The position numbers and the translations under genes were made by a program. The notes below the pieces were generated by a model. The model was not told the DNA's origin and did not search any database. It saw nothing but the letters and a program-made list of their open reading frames with translations. This document shows positions 17,069 through 26,400 of a stretch of DNA of 64,000 bases, piece by piece. The DNA is from Microbacterium sp. LKL04 (lineage in GTDB: Bacteria; Actinomycetota; Actinomycetes; Actinomycetales; Microbacteriaceae): NCBI RefSeq assembly GCF_900102005.1, contig NZ_LT627736.1, positions 2,170,001 to 2,234,000 on the forward strand, read 5' to 3'. The first letter of the stretch is position 1. Every line of letters begins with the position of its first letter.

Positions 17069-18024
17069 GCGCGGCGTTCGACCTCGTCCGCGGGCACGTC
17101 GAGGCGGGCCGGCTGCCGTCGGCAGTGCTCGGCGTGGCCACGGCCGACGGGACAGTGGCGCTGGAGGGGTTCGGTGCCGCGGCATCCGATCGGTACCCGC
17201 TCTTCTCGATCACGAAGCCCCTGCTGGGGATCGCGGCGGCGCGCGTGATCGAGCGCGGGCTGCTGACACCCGAGACGCCGCTTCGGGAAGCTGTGCCGGA
17301 GTTCGGCGCGGGGCGCGACGACGACGTGCTGCTGCGTCACCTCGCCTCGCACACCGCCGGCATCGCGGAACCGCCGCTCGATCCCGTGACACCGCTGCGC
17401 ACCGAGCTGATCACCCGGGGTCGGGACTTCGCCGCCGGCAGCGCCTCGCGCTACTCGTCACTCGCGTTCGAGGGCATCGCGGCGCTCGTCGAGCACGCGA
17501 CGGAGCAGGACTGGGCGGATGCCGTCGGTGACTGGGCCGGCGAGATCGGCGCCGACGGGCTCAGCCTCGACCACACCGGCTCGGTCGAGGTCGTCGACGC
17601 TGCGACGTCGGGCGTCGACATGGCCCGGTTCGCCGCGATCCGGCATCCCGGTGCCGGACTCGTCGGACGCGCCGAGGACCTGCTGCGGCTGGGCGCGGAG
17701 CTGCTGCGCATCGAGGGCGGGGCGACCGGCGGCATCCTGCAGCCGGCGACGCTGGCGATGATGCGGCGTCCGCTGACGGGCGACATCCCGCGGCTCGAGC
17801 CCTACATCGCCGAGCGCGGGCAGGACTGGGGGTTCACGTGGAACCTCCGCTCGCGCGCGCCCGGCCTCATCGACCAGGACGTCTACGGCCACGGCGGCTG
17901 GGCCGGCACCGAGTTCTGGGTGCACCCGAGCGCGGGCATCGCCTGGGTCCTCCTCACGAACGCCGTCTCGCGCCCCGGCGTCGACCTCGACGCGCTGGAC
18001 AACGCGGTGGTGTCCGGGCGCTGA
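17065..18024 (+). CDS. Serine hydrolase of the beta-lactamase/DD-peptidase fold
   Basis: 319 residues. The nucleophile motif SITK (Ser48, Lys51) follows the typical lead-in GRLPSAVLGVATADG, and YGHGGWAGTEFW near the C-terminus is the third (H/K-x-G) motif. There is no signal peptide, so it acts in the cytoplasm, unlike true penicillin-binding proteins; such proteins are often esterases or amidases. As the last gene of the sugar-acid operon it may open an ester, amide or lactone of the pathway sugar. The ATG at 17065 overlaps the 13-codon bridging ORF. Confidence 0.85.
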   Translation: MSAAFDLVRGHVEAGRLPSAVLGVATADGTVALEGFGAAASDRYPLFSITKPLLGIAAARVIERGLLTPETPLREAVPEFGAGRDDDVLLRHLASHTAGIAEPPLDPVTPLRTELITRGRDFAAGSASRYSSLAFEGIAALVEHATEQDWADAVGDWAGEIGADGLSLDHTGSVEVVDAATSGVDMARFAAIRHPGAGLVGRAEDLLRLGAELLRIEGGATGGILQPATLAMMRRPLTGDIPRLEPYIAERGQDWGFTWNLRSRAPGLIDQDVYGHGGWAGTEFWVHPSAGIAWVLLTNAVSRPGVDLDALDNAVVSGR

Positions 18025-18131
18025 GGGGCGTGTGGTTGATACGCCCACCCGAACTGCCCCTACTGCGCGTGCGAGGGCAGCTCAGTTCATCGAGAGCAAT
18101 CGCCGCGATGCTCTTTAACCTGCCTGTCGGA

Positions 18132-18929
18132 CTAGCGGGAGGCCACCTGCCCAAGCAATTTCTCAATGCGAGCGAGAGCTGCGGCGCGGTCTCGACCCTC
18201 ATTGATCGCGGTCTCCGCGCGACGGTTGATCTGGTGGATCGTAGGAGCGAGTGCGACCAGGTCGTTAAGATTCTTGCGGTCTTCGTCAGTGAACATGTCG
18301 TTCTCCTCAACTGGCGGCGGGGTGGTAGGGCGTGGTTTGGTCGGGGCAGGCGGCGCGCCGGCCAACAGAGCTTCAGGATTGACGAGATTCGCGTGCGATT
18401 GGCGGCTCGATGAGCCCTCCCAGGTTCCGCGGCCTATCTCGAGGTGCAAATGTGGACCCGTGCTGTACCCCGTGGTCCCCTTGAGGCCGAGCGCGGTGCC
18501 GTTGAGAACGTCGTCCCCGACGCCTACGCGAAACGGGCCCCGAGAGCTCTCCGGATAGTCGTGCAGATGCGCGTATAGCGACCAATGCGATGCGTGCTGA
18601 ATTACGAGCGTCTCGCCCAGTTGACCTTGCGCTATCCGATTTCCCGCGTAGACGACCCTGCCGGAGCGGATCGCTCTGACTGTCGAATCCCCGCCAGGGT
18701 CTTGGTGGTAGTCGGCGCCGCGATGCCCATTCGCATATCTCGGGTCTGACAGATTGAAGGGACGAGAGATCCTGCCGTAGGTCGTGAAAGGTCGTGTCCA
18801 AACGTCGGCAGCGTTCGCCGCCTTCGCCGTGAGGATTTCTGACAAGGCAATCCAGGCGATAGTGAGAGAGGACAAGGCCATCAGATCGCGACGACTGAAT
18901 CCGATCTCGTCAAATTCGGCATGCGCCAT
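18132..18929 (-). CDS. Tat-exported M23-family peptidoglycan endopeptidase with C-terminal helical tail
   Basis: 265 residues. A twin-arginine signal (GFSRRDLMALSS, Arg13-Arg14) ends near AANA at residue 40. The M23 zinc site is NGHRGADYH (His69, Asp73) and GPHLHLE (His160, His162). A Pro-rich linker (about 193-207) leads to a charged helical tail (DMFTDEDRKNLNDL... about 211-262) that looks like tails on actinophage lysins and tail proteins. Base composition is clearly lower in GC than the neighbouring genes, which suggests recent transfer. It probably cuts cell-wall cross-links outside the membrane. No phage genes flank it. Confidence 0.85.
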   Translation of the reverse strand: MAHAEFDEIGFSRRDLMALSSLTIAWIALSEILTAKAANAADVWTRPFTTYGRISRPFNLSDPRYANGHRGADYHQDPGGDSTVRAIRSGRVVYAGNRIAQGQLGETLVIQHASHWSLYAHLHDYPESSRGPFRVGVGDDVLNGTALGLKGTTGYSTGPHLHLEIGRGTWEGSSSRQSHANLVNPEALLAGAPPAPTKPRPTTPPPVEENDMFTDEDRKNLNDLVALAPTIHQINRRAETAINEGRDRAAALARIEKLLGQVASR

Positions 18930-19247
18930 TGATATGAAGCCCCCACTTCGTCAAAGAACCACGTACGTGACTCATGGTCACCAGGTGAAAATCACTGCGC
19001 CCCACCGTAGCCCAGCCCCACCCGTTCCTCGTGCTGCCCTTCACTAATGGTGTCAGGAGCCTCTGGTCAGAGCCGCGCGTATGTTATCCAGCGCGCTGAC
19101 CCAATCGTCAACCACCGTGATCGCTCTTGGGCCATGTCCTATTGACCGCGGCCCGATCCGCTGAGGCGGTGACGCGAGTCGAGTTCACTCAGTCCCTGTC
19201 AAGCCCGCACTGCCTGCCTGGCCGTGATCGCCAGTCGGTGCCGAGCG
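18930..19247. other. Low-GC spacer upstream of the M23 gene
   Basis: About 318 bases with composition like the M23 gene and unlike the surrounding genes. Short ORFs here show no recognisable protein. A minus-strand TACGGT is a possible promoter hexamer for the M23 gene. Nothing else is recognisable. Confidence 0.4.
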
Positions 19248-19326
19248 CCGAACCCACCCCTCTGCGCGCGAGCCCACCCCCTGCATCCCGTTCGCAGAGG
19301 GTGGGTTCGAGCGCAAGGGGTGGGGT
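19248..19326. repeat. Four-arm palindromic repeat, family 2, copy 1
   Basis: Two arms (CGAACCCACCCCTCTGCG at 19249; CCCACCCCCTGC at 19273) are followed by their approximate reverse complements (CGCAGAGGGTGGGTTCG at 19293; CAAGGGGTGGGG near 19313), in the order A-B-A'-B'. It lies 7 bases beyond the stop of the GH35 gene, where it could also end or stabilise that message. A relative is at 29519-29592. Confidence 0.7.
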
Positions 19327-19333
19327 GGATGCG

Positions 19334-21466
19334 TCAGACGCGCACGCGCGAGCGCGGCTCGAGCTCCGAGCGCACGATCGCCGCCCCCACGGGCGGCGTG
19401 CCGGGGAACCGCACCGCCCCGGACGGCTGCCCCGGCAGGATCTCGATCCGCAGCTCGGTCGCGTCGCCGCGGAGGGCTGCCGGGATGCGCCAGGGACGCC
19501 CGGTCCACAGGGCATCGGAGACGAGCCGGTCGCCGACCCACGCGCGGGCGATATCGCCGGTCCACTCCAGGCGCAGCGCGCGCTCGTCGGCTGGATCGAC
19601 CGCGAGCGCCATGACCGCCGCGGCATCCCAGTCCGTCGGGATCGACGCGCGGCCGCCCTGCTCGGCGCCGGCGGGCGGCGCCCCGGCGGACCGCCCAAGG
19701 GTCACAGCGACCTCCGCCGCATGCCCGGGCTCGACGTCGACCGCCACCCACCCGTCATCACCGAGCACCTCCACACGGGGCGCCGCGGCCGCATCCCCCG
19801 TGAAGGTCACCTCGCCGTCGTCGGTCACGACGGCACCGGGCGCCCAGACGAGCCGCCCACCGGCGAGCGCGACGGCGTCGGCATCCGTCTCATCGAGCAC
19901 GAGCACCCGCGCGACGACACCGCCGTCGCGCGACAGCTCCCACAGGCGCCCGCGCTCGGAGGCGACCTCCGCGACGTCCGCGTCGGCAGAGAGCTGAGGC
20001 GGGATGCCGTCGGTCGCCGCCGCGACCAGCAGCGGCACTCCCCGCCACAGCACCTCGGTCACCGGTTGTGCGGTGAGCCAGTGCACGGTCGCCTCGCCGA
20101 GCGGCATCCCGAACGGCCAGGCGAAGACCGCGCCGGTCGGGATGTCGACCTCGGGGAAGACGGTGTCGCCGACCTCGAACCGCACACCGTCGTGGGCGGG
20201 CAGGTCGACCCCAGGATGCCGGTTCACGACGAATACGAATCCGCGTCGCCCGTCCGAGCGCACCGACCAGCGCAGCCCGGTGAGGTCGGGCGAGTCGACG
20301 GCGTCGTCGGCGAAGAAGGCGGGCATGGTGGCGAGCGCCGATCCCCACTGCGCCAGCATGAGGTGCTGCCGGCGGAGCGCCGCCCAGCTCGGCCGCGTCG
20401 CGCCGTCGACCTGGACCGGCGCACCGAAGTCGTAGGCGATCTCGGGGAAGTCGTTCGGTCCGGCCGCGGCGTGCGACTCCTGCAGGCCGCGGCGCGGATT
20501 CCGGCCGTCGGCGTACATGTAGTACCCCTGCCAGACGCTGCCCGAGGCGAGCTTGGCCATCGCGAGGGCCGCGACATCGGCGGCGGGCACGTCGAGACGG
20601 CGGTGGTAGGCCGAGGTCATGCCCGAGCCGAGCTCGCAGGTCGTGAACGGATGCGGCGCCCGCACCGCTTCGGCCACGGGCGCGCCGGCGCGGTGGTCTG
20701 CGCCGATCGAATCGTCATCGCGGCGCGGCGACGGGTAGAAGTTCGCGTGGCTGCGCAGGTCGGGCTCGACATCGGCGTCGACCCAGAATGACTCGGGGTA
20801 TCCGCCGTAGACCGGCAGGAATCCGTCCGGTAACTGGGCTCCGCCCCACCCGGTCGCCGTCCAGATCGGCGCGCGCAGGCCGAACCCCTCCGCCATCTCG
20901 CGCAGCCGGGTGAGGTGGTCGGCGCCGTCGTACAGCTCGTTGTCGACCTGGATCGAGAACAGGGGGATGCCGCTCACCTGCCGCGCGAGCTCGGTGTACC
21001 ACCGCTCGACCTCGGCGAGGTACGCCGGGTCGTTCGTGCGCAGCGGAAGCCCTGAGTCCACGAGCCAGTCGGGCAGACCGCCGTACCGCGCCTCGGCGTG
21101 GGCGTACGGGCCGATCCGCAGGATGAGCCCGAGACCCGCGTCGCGCGCCGTCTCGAGGAACGCGCGCACGTCGAGTCCGCCGGTGAAATCGATGCGGCCG
21201 CGCTCGGGTTCGTGATGATTCCACAGTGCGTAGGTCGACACGTGGGTCAGGCCGCCGGCGCGCGCGGCGGTGAGCACCGGCATCCACTTCTCGCGGGGGA
21301 TGCGGGAGTAGTGGATCTCGCCGGTGATCGGGAAGACCGGGATGCCGTCCTGTCGAACGGACTGGACCGTCACCTCGACGCCGGAGTCATCACCCGCCGA
21401 TGGGCGGATGTCCGCGAGCTCGATCGCGGCGGGCGGACGGACGGTGAGGGCGTGGACGCGCGTCAT
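19334..21466 (-). CDS. Beta-galactosidase, glycoside hydrolase family 35
   Basis: 710 residues. The GH35 barrel is clear: FPITGEIHYSRIPREKW, GLTHVSTYALWNHHEPERG, RIGPYAHAEARYGGLPDWL, and QVDNELYDG with the acid/base Glu after Asn. The likely nucleophile Glu is in TTCELGSGMTS, and beta-sandwich domains fill the C-terminal part. There is no signal peptide, so it probably cleaves beta-galactosides, for instance from pectic galactan side chains, inside the cell. The ATG at 21466 has GGAG 6 bases upstream. It stands alone on this strand with a palindromic repeat after its stop. Confidence 0.93.
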   Translation of the reverse strand: MTRVHALTVRPPAAIELADIRPSAGDDSGVEVTVQSVRQDGIPVFPITGEIHYSRIPREKWMPVLTAARAGGLTHVSTYALWNHHEPERGRIDFTGGLDVRAFLETARDAGLGLILRIGPYAHAEARYGGLPDWLVDSGLPLRTNDPAYLAEVERWYTELARQVSGIPLFSIQVDNELYDGADHLTRLREMAEGFGLRAPIWTATGWGGAQLPDGFLPVYGGYPESFWVDADVEPDLRSHANFYPSPRRDDDSIGADHRAGAPVAEAVRAPHPFTTCELGSGMTSAYHRRLDVPAADVAALAMAKLASGSVWQGYYMYADGRNPRRGLQESHAAAGPNDFPEIAYDFGAPVQVDGATRPSWAALRRQHLMLAQWGSALATMPAFFADDAVDSPDLTGLRWSVRSDGRRGFVFVVNRHPGVDLPAHDGVRFEVGDTVFPEVDIPTGAVFAWPFGMPLGEATVHWLTAQPVTEVLWRGVPLLVAAATDGIPPQLSADADVAEVASERGRLWELSRDGGVVARVLVLDETDADAVALAGGRLVWAPGAVVTDDGEVTFTGDAAAAPRVEVLGDDGWVAVDVEPGHAAEVAVTLGRSAGAPPAGAEQGGRASIPTDWDAAAVMALAVDPADERALRLEWTGDIARAWVGDRLVSDALWTGRPWRIPAALRGDATELRIEILPGQPSGAVRFPGTPPVGAAIVRSELEPRSRVRV

Positions 21467-21630
21467 CGGGACTCCAACGGGGGCGGGGACGGATCCGAGC
21501 CTATGAGCGCATGCGGACGCGGCGAGTCGAGGTCGTCGGATCGTCCAGGCATGCCGTCGGCGACGGTCGTCCTCCACGCCCCGTCGGCGGATGCCCGAGG
21601 CGATCCGGCCCTCCCTGGATCCACGCGGGA

Positions 21631-21636
21631 TAGCGT
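21631..21636 (+). promoter_or_regulatory. -10 hexamer of a leaderless alpha/beta-hydrolase gene
   Basis: TAGCGT with a 7-base gap to the GTG start at 21644. This predicts transcription beginning at the start codon. Confidence 0.5.
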
Positions 21637-21643
21637 TGCGTGG

Positions 21644-22426
21644 GTGACGCTGAACCACATTCGACGCGGGAACGGCAGCCCTCTGCTGCTCGTACACGGT
21701 CTGGGCGCAGGGTTGCGGTCTTGGACCCCGATCCTCGACCGACTGGCGGAACACCGTGAGGTCATCGCCGTCGACCTACCCGGGTTCGGTGAGACTCCGC
21801 CCTTGGCCGGTGAGGTCTCGATCGCCACGTTGGCCGACTCTGTCGCGGACTTCATCCGCGAGCAGGGGCTGGACGGGGTCTCGACCGCAGGCCAGTCGAT
21901 GGGCGGCCGAATCGTGCTCGAGCTCGCGCGGCGAGGGGTCGGCGGTGACGCTGTGGCGTTGGACCCGGGCGGCTTCTGGAGTCACCGCGAGCTCGTCGTC
22001 TTCGGCGCAACGCTGCGGCCCTCGATTGCTCTGGTCAGAGCGCTGCGAGGCATGCTGCCGGCCCTGCTGGGCAACGCTGTCGGAAGGACTGTGCTGCTCG
22101 CGCAGTTGTCGGCGCGGCCCTGGGCCCTCTCGCCCGAGATCGTGCTGCCGGACGTGCGCGGACTGGCCGATTCGCCGTCGACCGGGGCCGCCATGAACGC
22201 CCTCACAAAGGGACCCAAGCAACAGGGTGCCCCGGCCGGGACGGTACCTGGCCGGGTCACGATCGGGTGGGGGCGGCGTGATCTGGTGACGGTGCCCCGT
22301 CAGGCCTCTCGAGCCACAGAACTGTTCCCGGACGCCGTCCTGCACTGGTTCGAGCGCTGCGGCCACTTCCCTCAATGGGACGCGGCGGATGAAGCAACCC
22401 GACTCATTCTCGACGGCACCCGCTAG
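21644..22426 (+). CDS. Alpha/beta-fold hydrolase
   Basis: 260 residues. The oxyanion motif is LLLVHGLGAGLRSW. The expected nucleophile elbow reads TAGQSMGGRIVLEL (G-x-S-x-G, Ser in GQSMGG), and the catalytic His is in RCGHFPQWD. It resembles small cytoplasmic esterases or lactonases; the substrate is unknown. A -10-like TAGCGT 7 bases before the GTG at 21644 supports this start and a leaderless message. Longer in-frame extensions to 21098 are antisense to the GH35 gene and are rejected. GC is slightly lower than in the neighbours. Confidence 0.85.
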   Translation: MTLNHIRRGNGSPLLLVHGLGAGLRSWTPILDRLAEHREVIAVDLPGFGETPPLAGEVSIATLADSVADFIREQGLDGVSTAGQSMGGRIVLELARRGVGGDAVALDPGGFWSHRELVVFGATLRPSIALVRALRGMLPALLGNAVGRTVLLAQLSARPWALSPEIVLPDVRGLADSPSTGAAMNALTKGPKQQGAPAGTVPGRVTIGWGRRDLVTVPRQASRATELFPDAVLHWFERCGHFPQWDAADEATRLILDGTR

Positions 22427-22474
22427 CGTCCGCAGCCTGCTCAGACGACGACTGCGCTCGCGAAGGTGGACCGA

Positions 22475-23338
22475 TCACCCCTTCCCCTGCCCCCGGTACG
22501 CCGTCGGCGACACCCCGTGGGCGACGCGGAACCTCCGCGAGAAGTAGAACGCATCGTCCATGCCGACGCGGCGCGCGACCTCAGCGACAAGCAGGTCGGT
22601 CGTATCGAGCAGGTGCCGGGCATGCGCCATCTTCAGTGCAAGGTGGTGCGCGATGACCCCGCCGCCGGTCGCATCGCGGAACAGGGCGGCGAGGTGCGAG
22701 GGCGACACCCCGACCATCGCCGCGAGCTCACCCACGTGCACGGTGCCGTCGATGCGCTCCTCGAGGTAGCGCAGCGCCCGCTCCACGGGCGTCCCGTGCT
22801 CCGGTAGCAGCCGGTCGACCGCGAGCTGCGTGAACAACCGCCACGCCATCCCGGATGCCGCGACCATCCGCGCCGGCGTCGTGTCTCGCGCCAGCGAGGT
22901 CGAGATCTCGTCGAGCAGGGCGGTCGCCCGCTCGACGGCGCGCAGCGGCAGCACCACGCGGTCCGCGGACACACCCGCGGCCTCGACCAGCTCCGGCACG
23001 TCCGAACCGCGCACGTGGCACCACCAGATCGTCCAGGGATCCCCGGCATCCGCCCCATAGGAGTGCGGCAGACCACCCGGGATGACGATCGCCGTCGCCG
23101 ACCCGACGCGCGTCCGCTGACCGCCCGCCTCAACCCATCCGGCCCCCGACACGCAGACGATGACGATGGTTTCGGGAGCACCCGTGGGGCGATGCCGGCC
23201 GTGGCCCGCCGCGCGTGGGAAGTAGCCGGCATCCGTCACCACCATCCGCCGGGTCACCGGCTTGGCGAGGGCTGCCTCGACGACGGGACGCGGCACGACG
23301 CTCAGCCGCTGCCGCTCGAACCCCTCCGCGCGCTGCAT
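22475..23338 (-). CDS. AraC-family transcriptional regulator
   Basis: 287 residues. The N-terminal cupin sugar-sensing domain (ETIVIVCVSGAGWVEAGGQR, GGLPHSYGADAGDPWTIWWCH) is followed by a C-terminal pair of helix-turn-helix motifs (HVGELAAMVGVSPSHLAALF, then VAEVARRVGMDDAFYFSRRF, ending GVSPTAYRG). The ATG at 23338 follows AGGATGAAGGG. It is divergent from the DUF5107-TPR gene with 93 bases between them, so it most likely activates that pair in response to a sugar. Confidence 0.92.
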   Translation of the reverse strand: MQRAEGFERQRLSVVPRPVVEAALAKPVTRRMVVTDAGYFPRAAGHGRHRPTGAPETIVIVCVSGAGWVEAGGQRTRVGSATAIVIPGGLPHSYGADAGDPWTIWWCHVRGSDVPELVEAAGVSADRVVLPLRAVERATALLDEISTSLARDTTPARMVAASGMAWRLFTQLAVDRLLPEHGTPVERALRYLEERIDGTVHVGELAAMVGVSPSHLAALFRDATGGGVIAHHLALKMAHARHLLDTTDLLVAEVARRVGMDDAFYFSRRFRVAHGVSPTAYRGQGKG

Positions 23339-23419
23339 CCCTTCATCCTGCCGCACCGCATCGTCGAATCGTCCATGTCGACCGCACGCGAACCCATGGC
23401 TCGAGCTTGCCGCCCCGCA

Positions 23420-23425
23420 TAGATT
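23420..23425 (+). promoter_or_regulatory. -10 hexamer before the DUF5107 gene
   Basis: TAGATT with a 6-base gap to the ATG at 23432 and no ribosome site, predicting a leaderless message. Confidence 0.5.
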
Positions 23426-23431
23426 CGCCCC

Positions 23432-26400
23432 ATGCCCGACGCTGCGCCCAGCCGCATCCTGCTCCCCGACGCCCCCGCCGACCAGCAGGCGCTGCTCGAC
23501 GACAGCGGGGTCGCGTGCTGGTCCGAGGACGTCATCATCGACACGTACGAGCCCGGCGACCCCGACCCGTACCCGGCGTTCCTGGACCGGCGCGTCTACC
23601 AGGGCTCGAGCGGGCGGGTCTATCCGCTGCCGATGATCGAGTCGATCTCGCACGAGAAGCGGCCCCGCGCGTGGCGGGCGATCCACCTCGAGAACGCCTA
23701 CGTCCGGCTGATGCTCCTGCCCGAGCTCGGCGGACGCATCCACATCGGCTACGACAAGGTCGCCGGTTACGACTTCTTCTACCGGAACAACGTCATCAAA
23801 CCGGCACTCGTCGGCCTCGCCGGGCCGTGGATCTCGGGCGGCGTCGAGTTCAACTGGCCGCAACACCACCGGCCGGCGACGTTCCTGCCCGTCGACAGCC
23901 GCATCGAGCGAGAGGACGACGGCGCGGCGGTCGTCTGGCACAGCGACCTCGACCCGCTGCAGCGGATGCGGGGCGTCCACGGCGTGCGACTGCGCCCGGG
24001 ATCATCGCTCATCGAGCTCGACGTGCGCCTCCACAACCGCACCGACGTGCCGCAGACCTTCCTGTGGTGGGCGAACGTCGCCGCCCGGTCGCACGAGCGG
24101 TACCAGTCCTTCTTCCCCGACGACGTGAGCTACGTCGCCGACCACGCGCGTCGCGCGATCACCGCGTTCCCGCGCGCCGACCGGCCGTACTACGGCGTCG
24201 ACTACCCCACCCTCGCGGCCGAGCGCCCCGACGCCGACCGCATCGACGTCTACAGCAACATCCCGGTTCCGACGTCGTACATGATCACCGACACCGACGA
24301 CGGGTTCTTCGGCGGCTACGACCACGCCGCCGATGCGGGCTTCGTGCACTGGGCCGACCCCGCGATCTCACCGGGCAAGAAGCAGTGGACATGGGGCGAC
24401 GGACCCATCGGACGCGCGTGGGACGACCAGCTCACCGACACCGACGGCCCCTACGTCGAGCTCATGGCCGGCGTCTACACCGACAACCAGCCCGACTTCG
24501 CCTGGCTCGTCCCCGGCGAGACGAAGGCGTTCTCGCAGCACTGGTTCCCGATCCACGCGATCGGCCCGGTCCGGCAGGCGACGACGGATGCCGCGGTCTC
24601 GGTCACGACCGACGGCGGCCGGTCGCGCATCGGCGTGATCACGACGCGCGCGCACGAGGCGGCGCGCGTCGAGGTCGAGCTCGAGGACGGCGAACGGGAA
24701 ATGTTCGAGGTCGCCGTCGGACCCGGCTCCCCCGCCGCTATCGAGGTCGCTGGGAGCGCAGTCGCGGTGGCGCTGGTCGCGGGCGACGCGACCCTCGTGC
24801 GATGGGTCCGGCGCGACGCGGAGCCGATCGAGCCCTGGGTTGCGACGGCGCCCGAGCCGGCCGAGCGCATCGCGGGCATCGACGAGCTGCTGCTCACCGC
24901 GACCCACCTCGTGCAGTACCGGCATCCCACCCGGTCGCCCCTCCCCTACCTCCACGAGGCGCTCCGGCGTGATCCGGACGACGCCCGCGCTCGCACGATG
25001 CTCGGTTCGTGGCACCTCGCGCGGGGTGAGTACACCGCGGCGCGCGAGCACCTCGAGGCGGCGGTCGCCCGCGAGACCCGCCGCAACCTCAACCCCCGCG
25101 ACGGCGAGGCGCACTACCTGCTCGGGCTCGCGCTCGAGCGTCTCGGCGAGCGTGCCGACGCCGATCGCCGATTCGCGCGCGCGGCGTGGAACGCGGTGTG
25201 GGCGGCACCGGCATCCCTCGCCCGCGCCCGTCTCGCTCTGGCGGACGGTCGACCGGCCGACGCCCTCCGACGTGCAGACGCCGCCGGGCCGATCGCCGAG
25301 GCCCAGCGGCTCCGCGTGCTCGCGCTGCGCCGGCTCGGCCGGGACGTCGCCGCCGCACTCGATGCCCTGACCGCGGCGGACCCCCTCGACCCGATCACGG
25401 GCTGCCTCGCTGGCTCCGCACCGTCGGACCCGCGCGCCGCGCTCGACGCCGGCGCCGAGTTCGCCCGCGCCGGCGCGCTCGACGAGGCCCTCGCCGCGAC
25501 CGAGCGCGAGGCGACCGGCGACGCCGGATTCGGCAACCTCGAGCCGGTCCGGCTGATCCTCCGCGCAGCGTGGGCGGATGCCGCCGGTGGCCCCGACCTC
25601 GCCGCCACCGAGCGCGCCGCCGCCGACCTGCTCGACCTCGGGGGCGCCTTCCCCGCCGGGCTCGACCAGCACGATGCCCTCGTCGCCGGCACCGCGGCCG
25701 GGTCCTCCGCTGCGGCAGGGATGCTCGGCGCCTGGCTGCTCGATGCCGGTCGCGACGACGACGCCCGCACGGCTCTCCAGCGCGCACGGGACCTGGGCTG
25801 CGACGACCCGGTCATGCTGCGCAACCTCGCCCTCGCGACGGTCCGCACCGGCGGCGACCCCGCCGACGCGGCCGACCTGTACGAGTCCGCGCTCGCCCGC
25901 CGCCCCGACCCGCGCCTCGTCCTCGAGCGCGACCTGCTCGCGCAGCTGACGGGGACGGATGCCGCCGCCCGCCTCGCGCTCATGGAACGCCACCCCGCCG
26001 CGCTCGACGCCCGCGACGACCTCGCGGTCAGTCACGTCGGGCTCCTGCTCGACGCGGGCCGACTCGATGACGCGTGGCGGATCCTGACGACGCGCGTGTT
26101 CCGCCCGTTCGAGGGCGGCGAAGGCGTCGTGCTGGCCGCCTACGACCGCGCGGCCTGCCTCCTGGCGCGGCGATTCTGCGCCGAGGGCCGTGCGGACGCC
26201 GCCGTCGCACTGCTCGAGGCGGGCATCGACGCCCCCGCGAATCTCGGCGAGGGGCGGCATCCCGCGGTCCCTCAGGCCGAACGACTCGTGGCCCTCGGCG
26301 ACGCGCACCGCCTCGCCGGCGACGACGACGCGGCCCGCGCCGCCTGGGAGCGGGCCCGCATGACGACGCCGCTCGCGGTCGCTCCGCGTCCCGCCGACGA

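Noticed and set aside
18784..19047. 87-codon ORF in the low-GC patch
   Set aside because: Overlaps the start of the M23 gene, has no ribosome site and no protein-like pattern.
19248..19326. Reading the family 2 repeats only as ordinary terminators
   Set aside because: They could stop transcription, but the extra arm pair and the shared sequence between distant copies are not explained by a simple terminator and lack a U-run.
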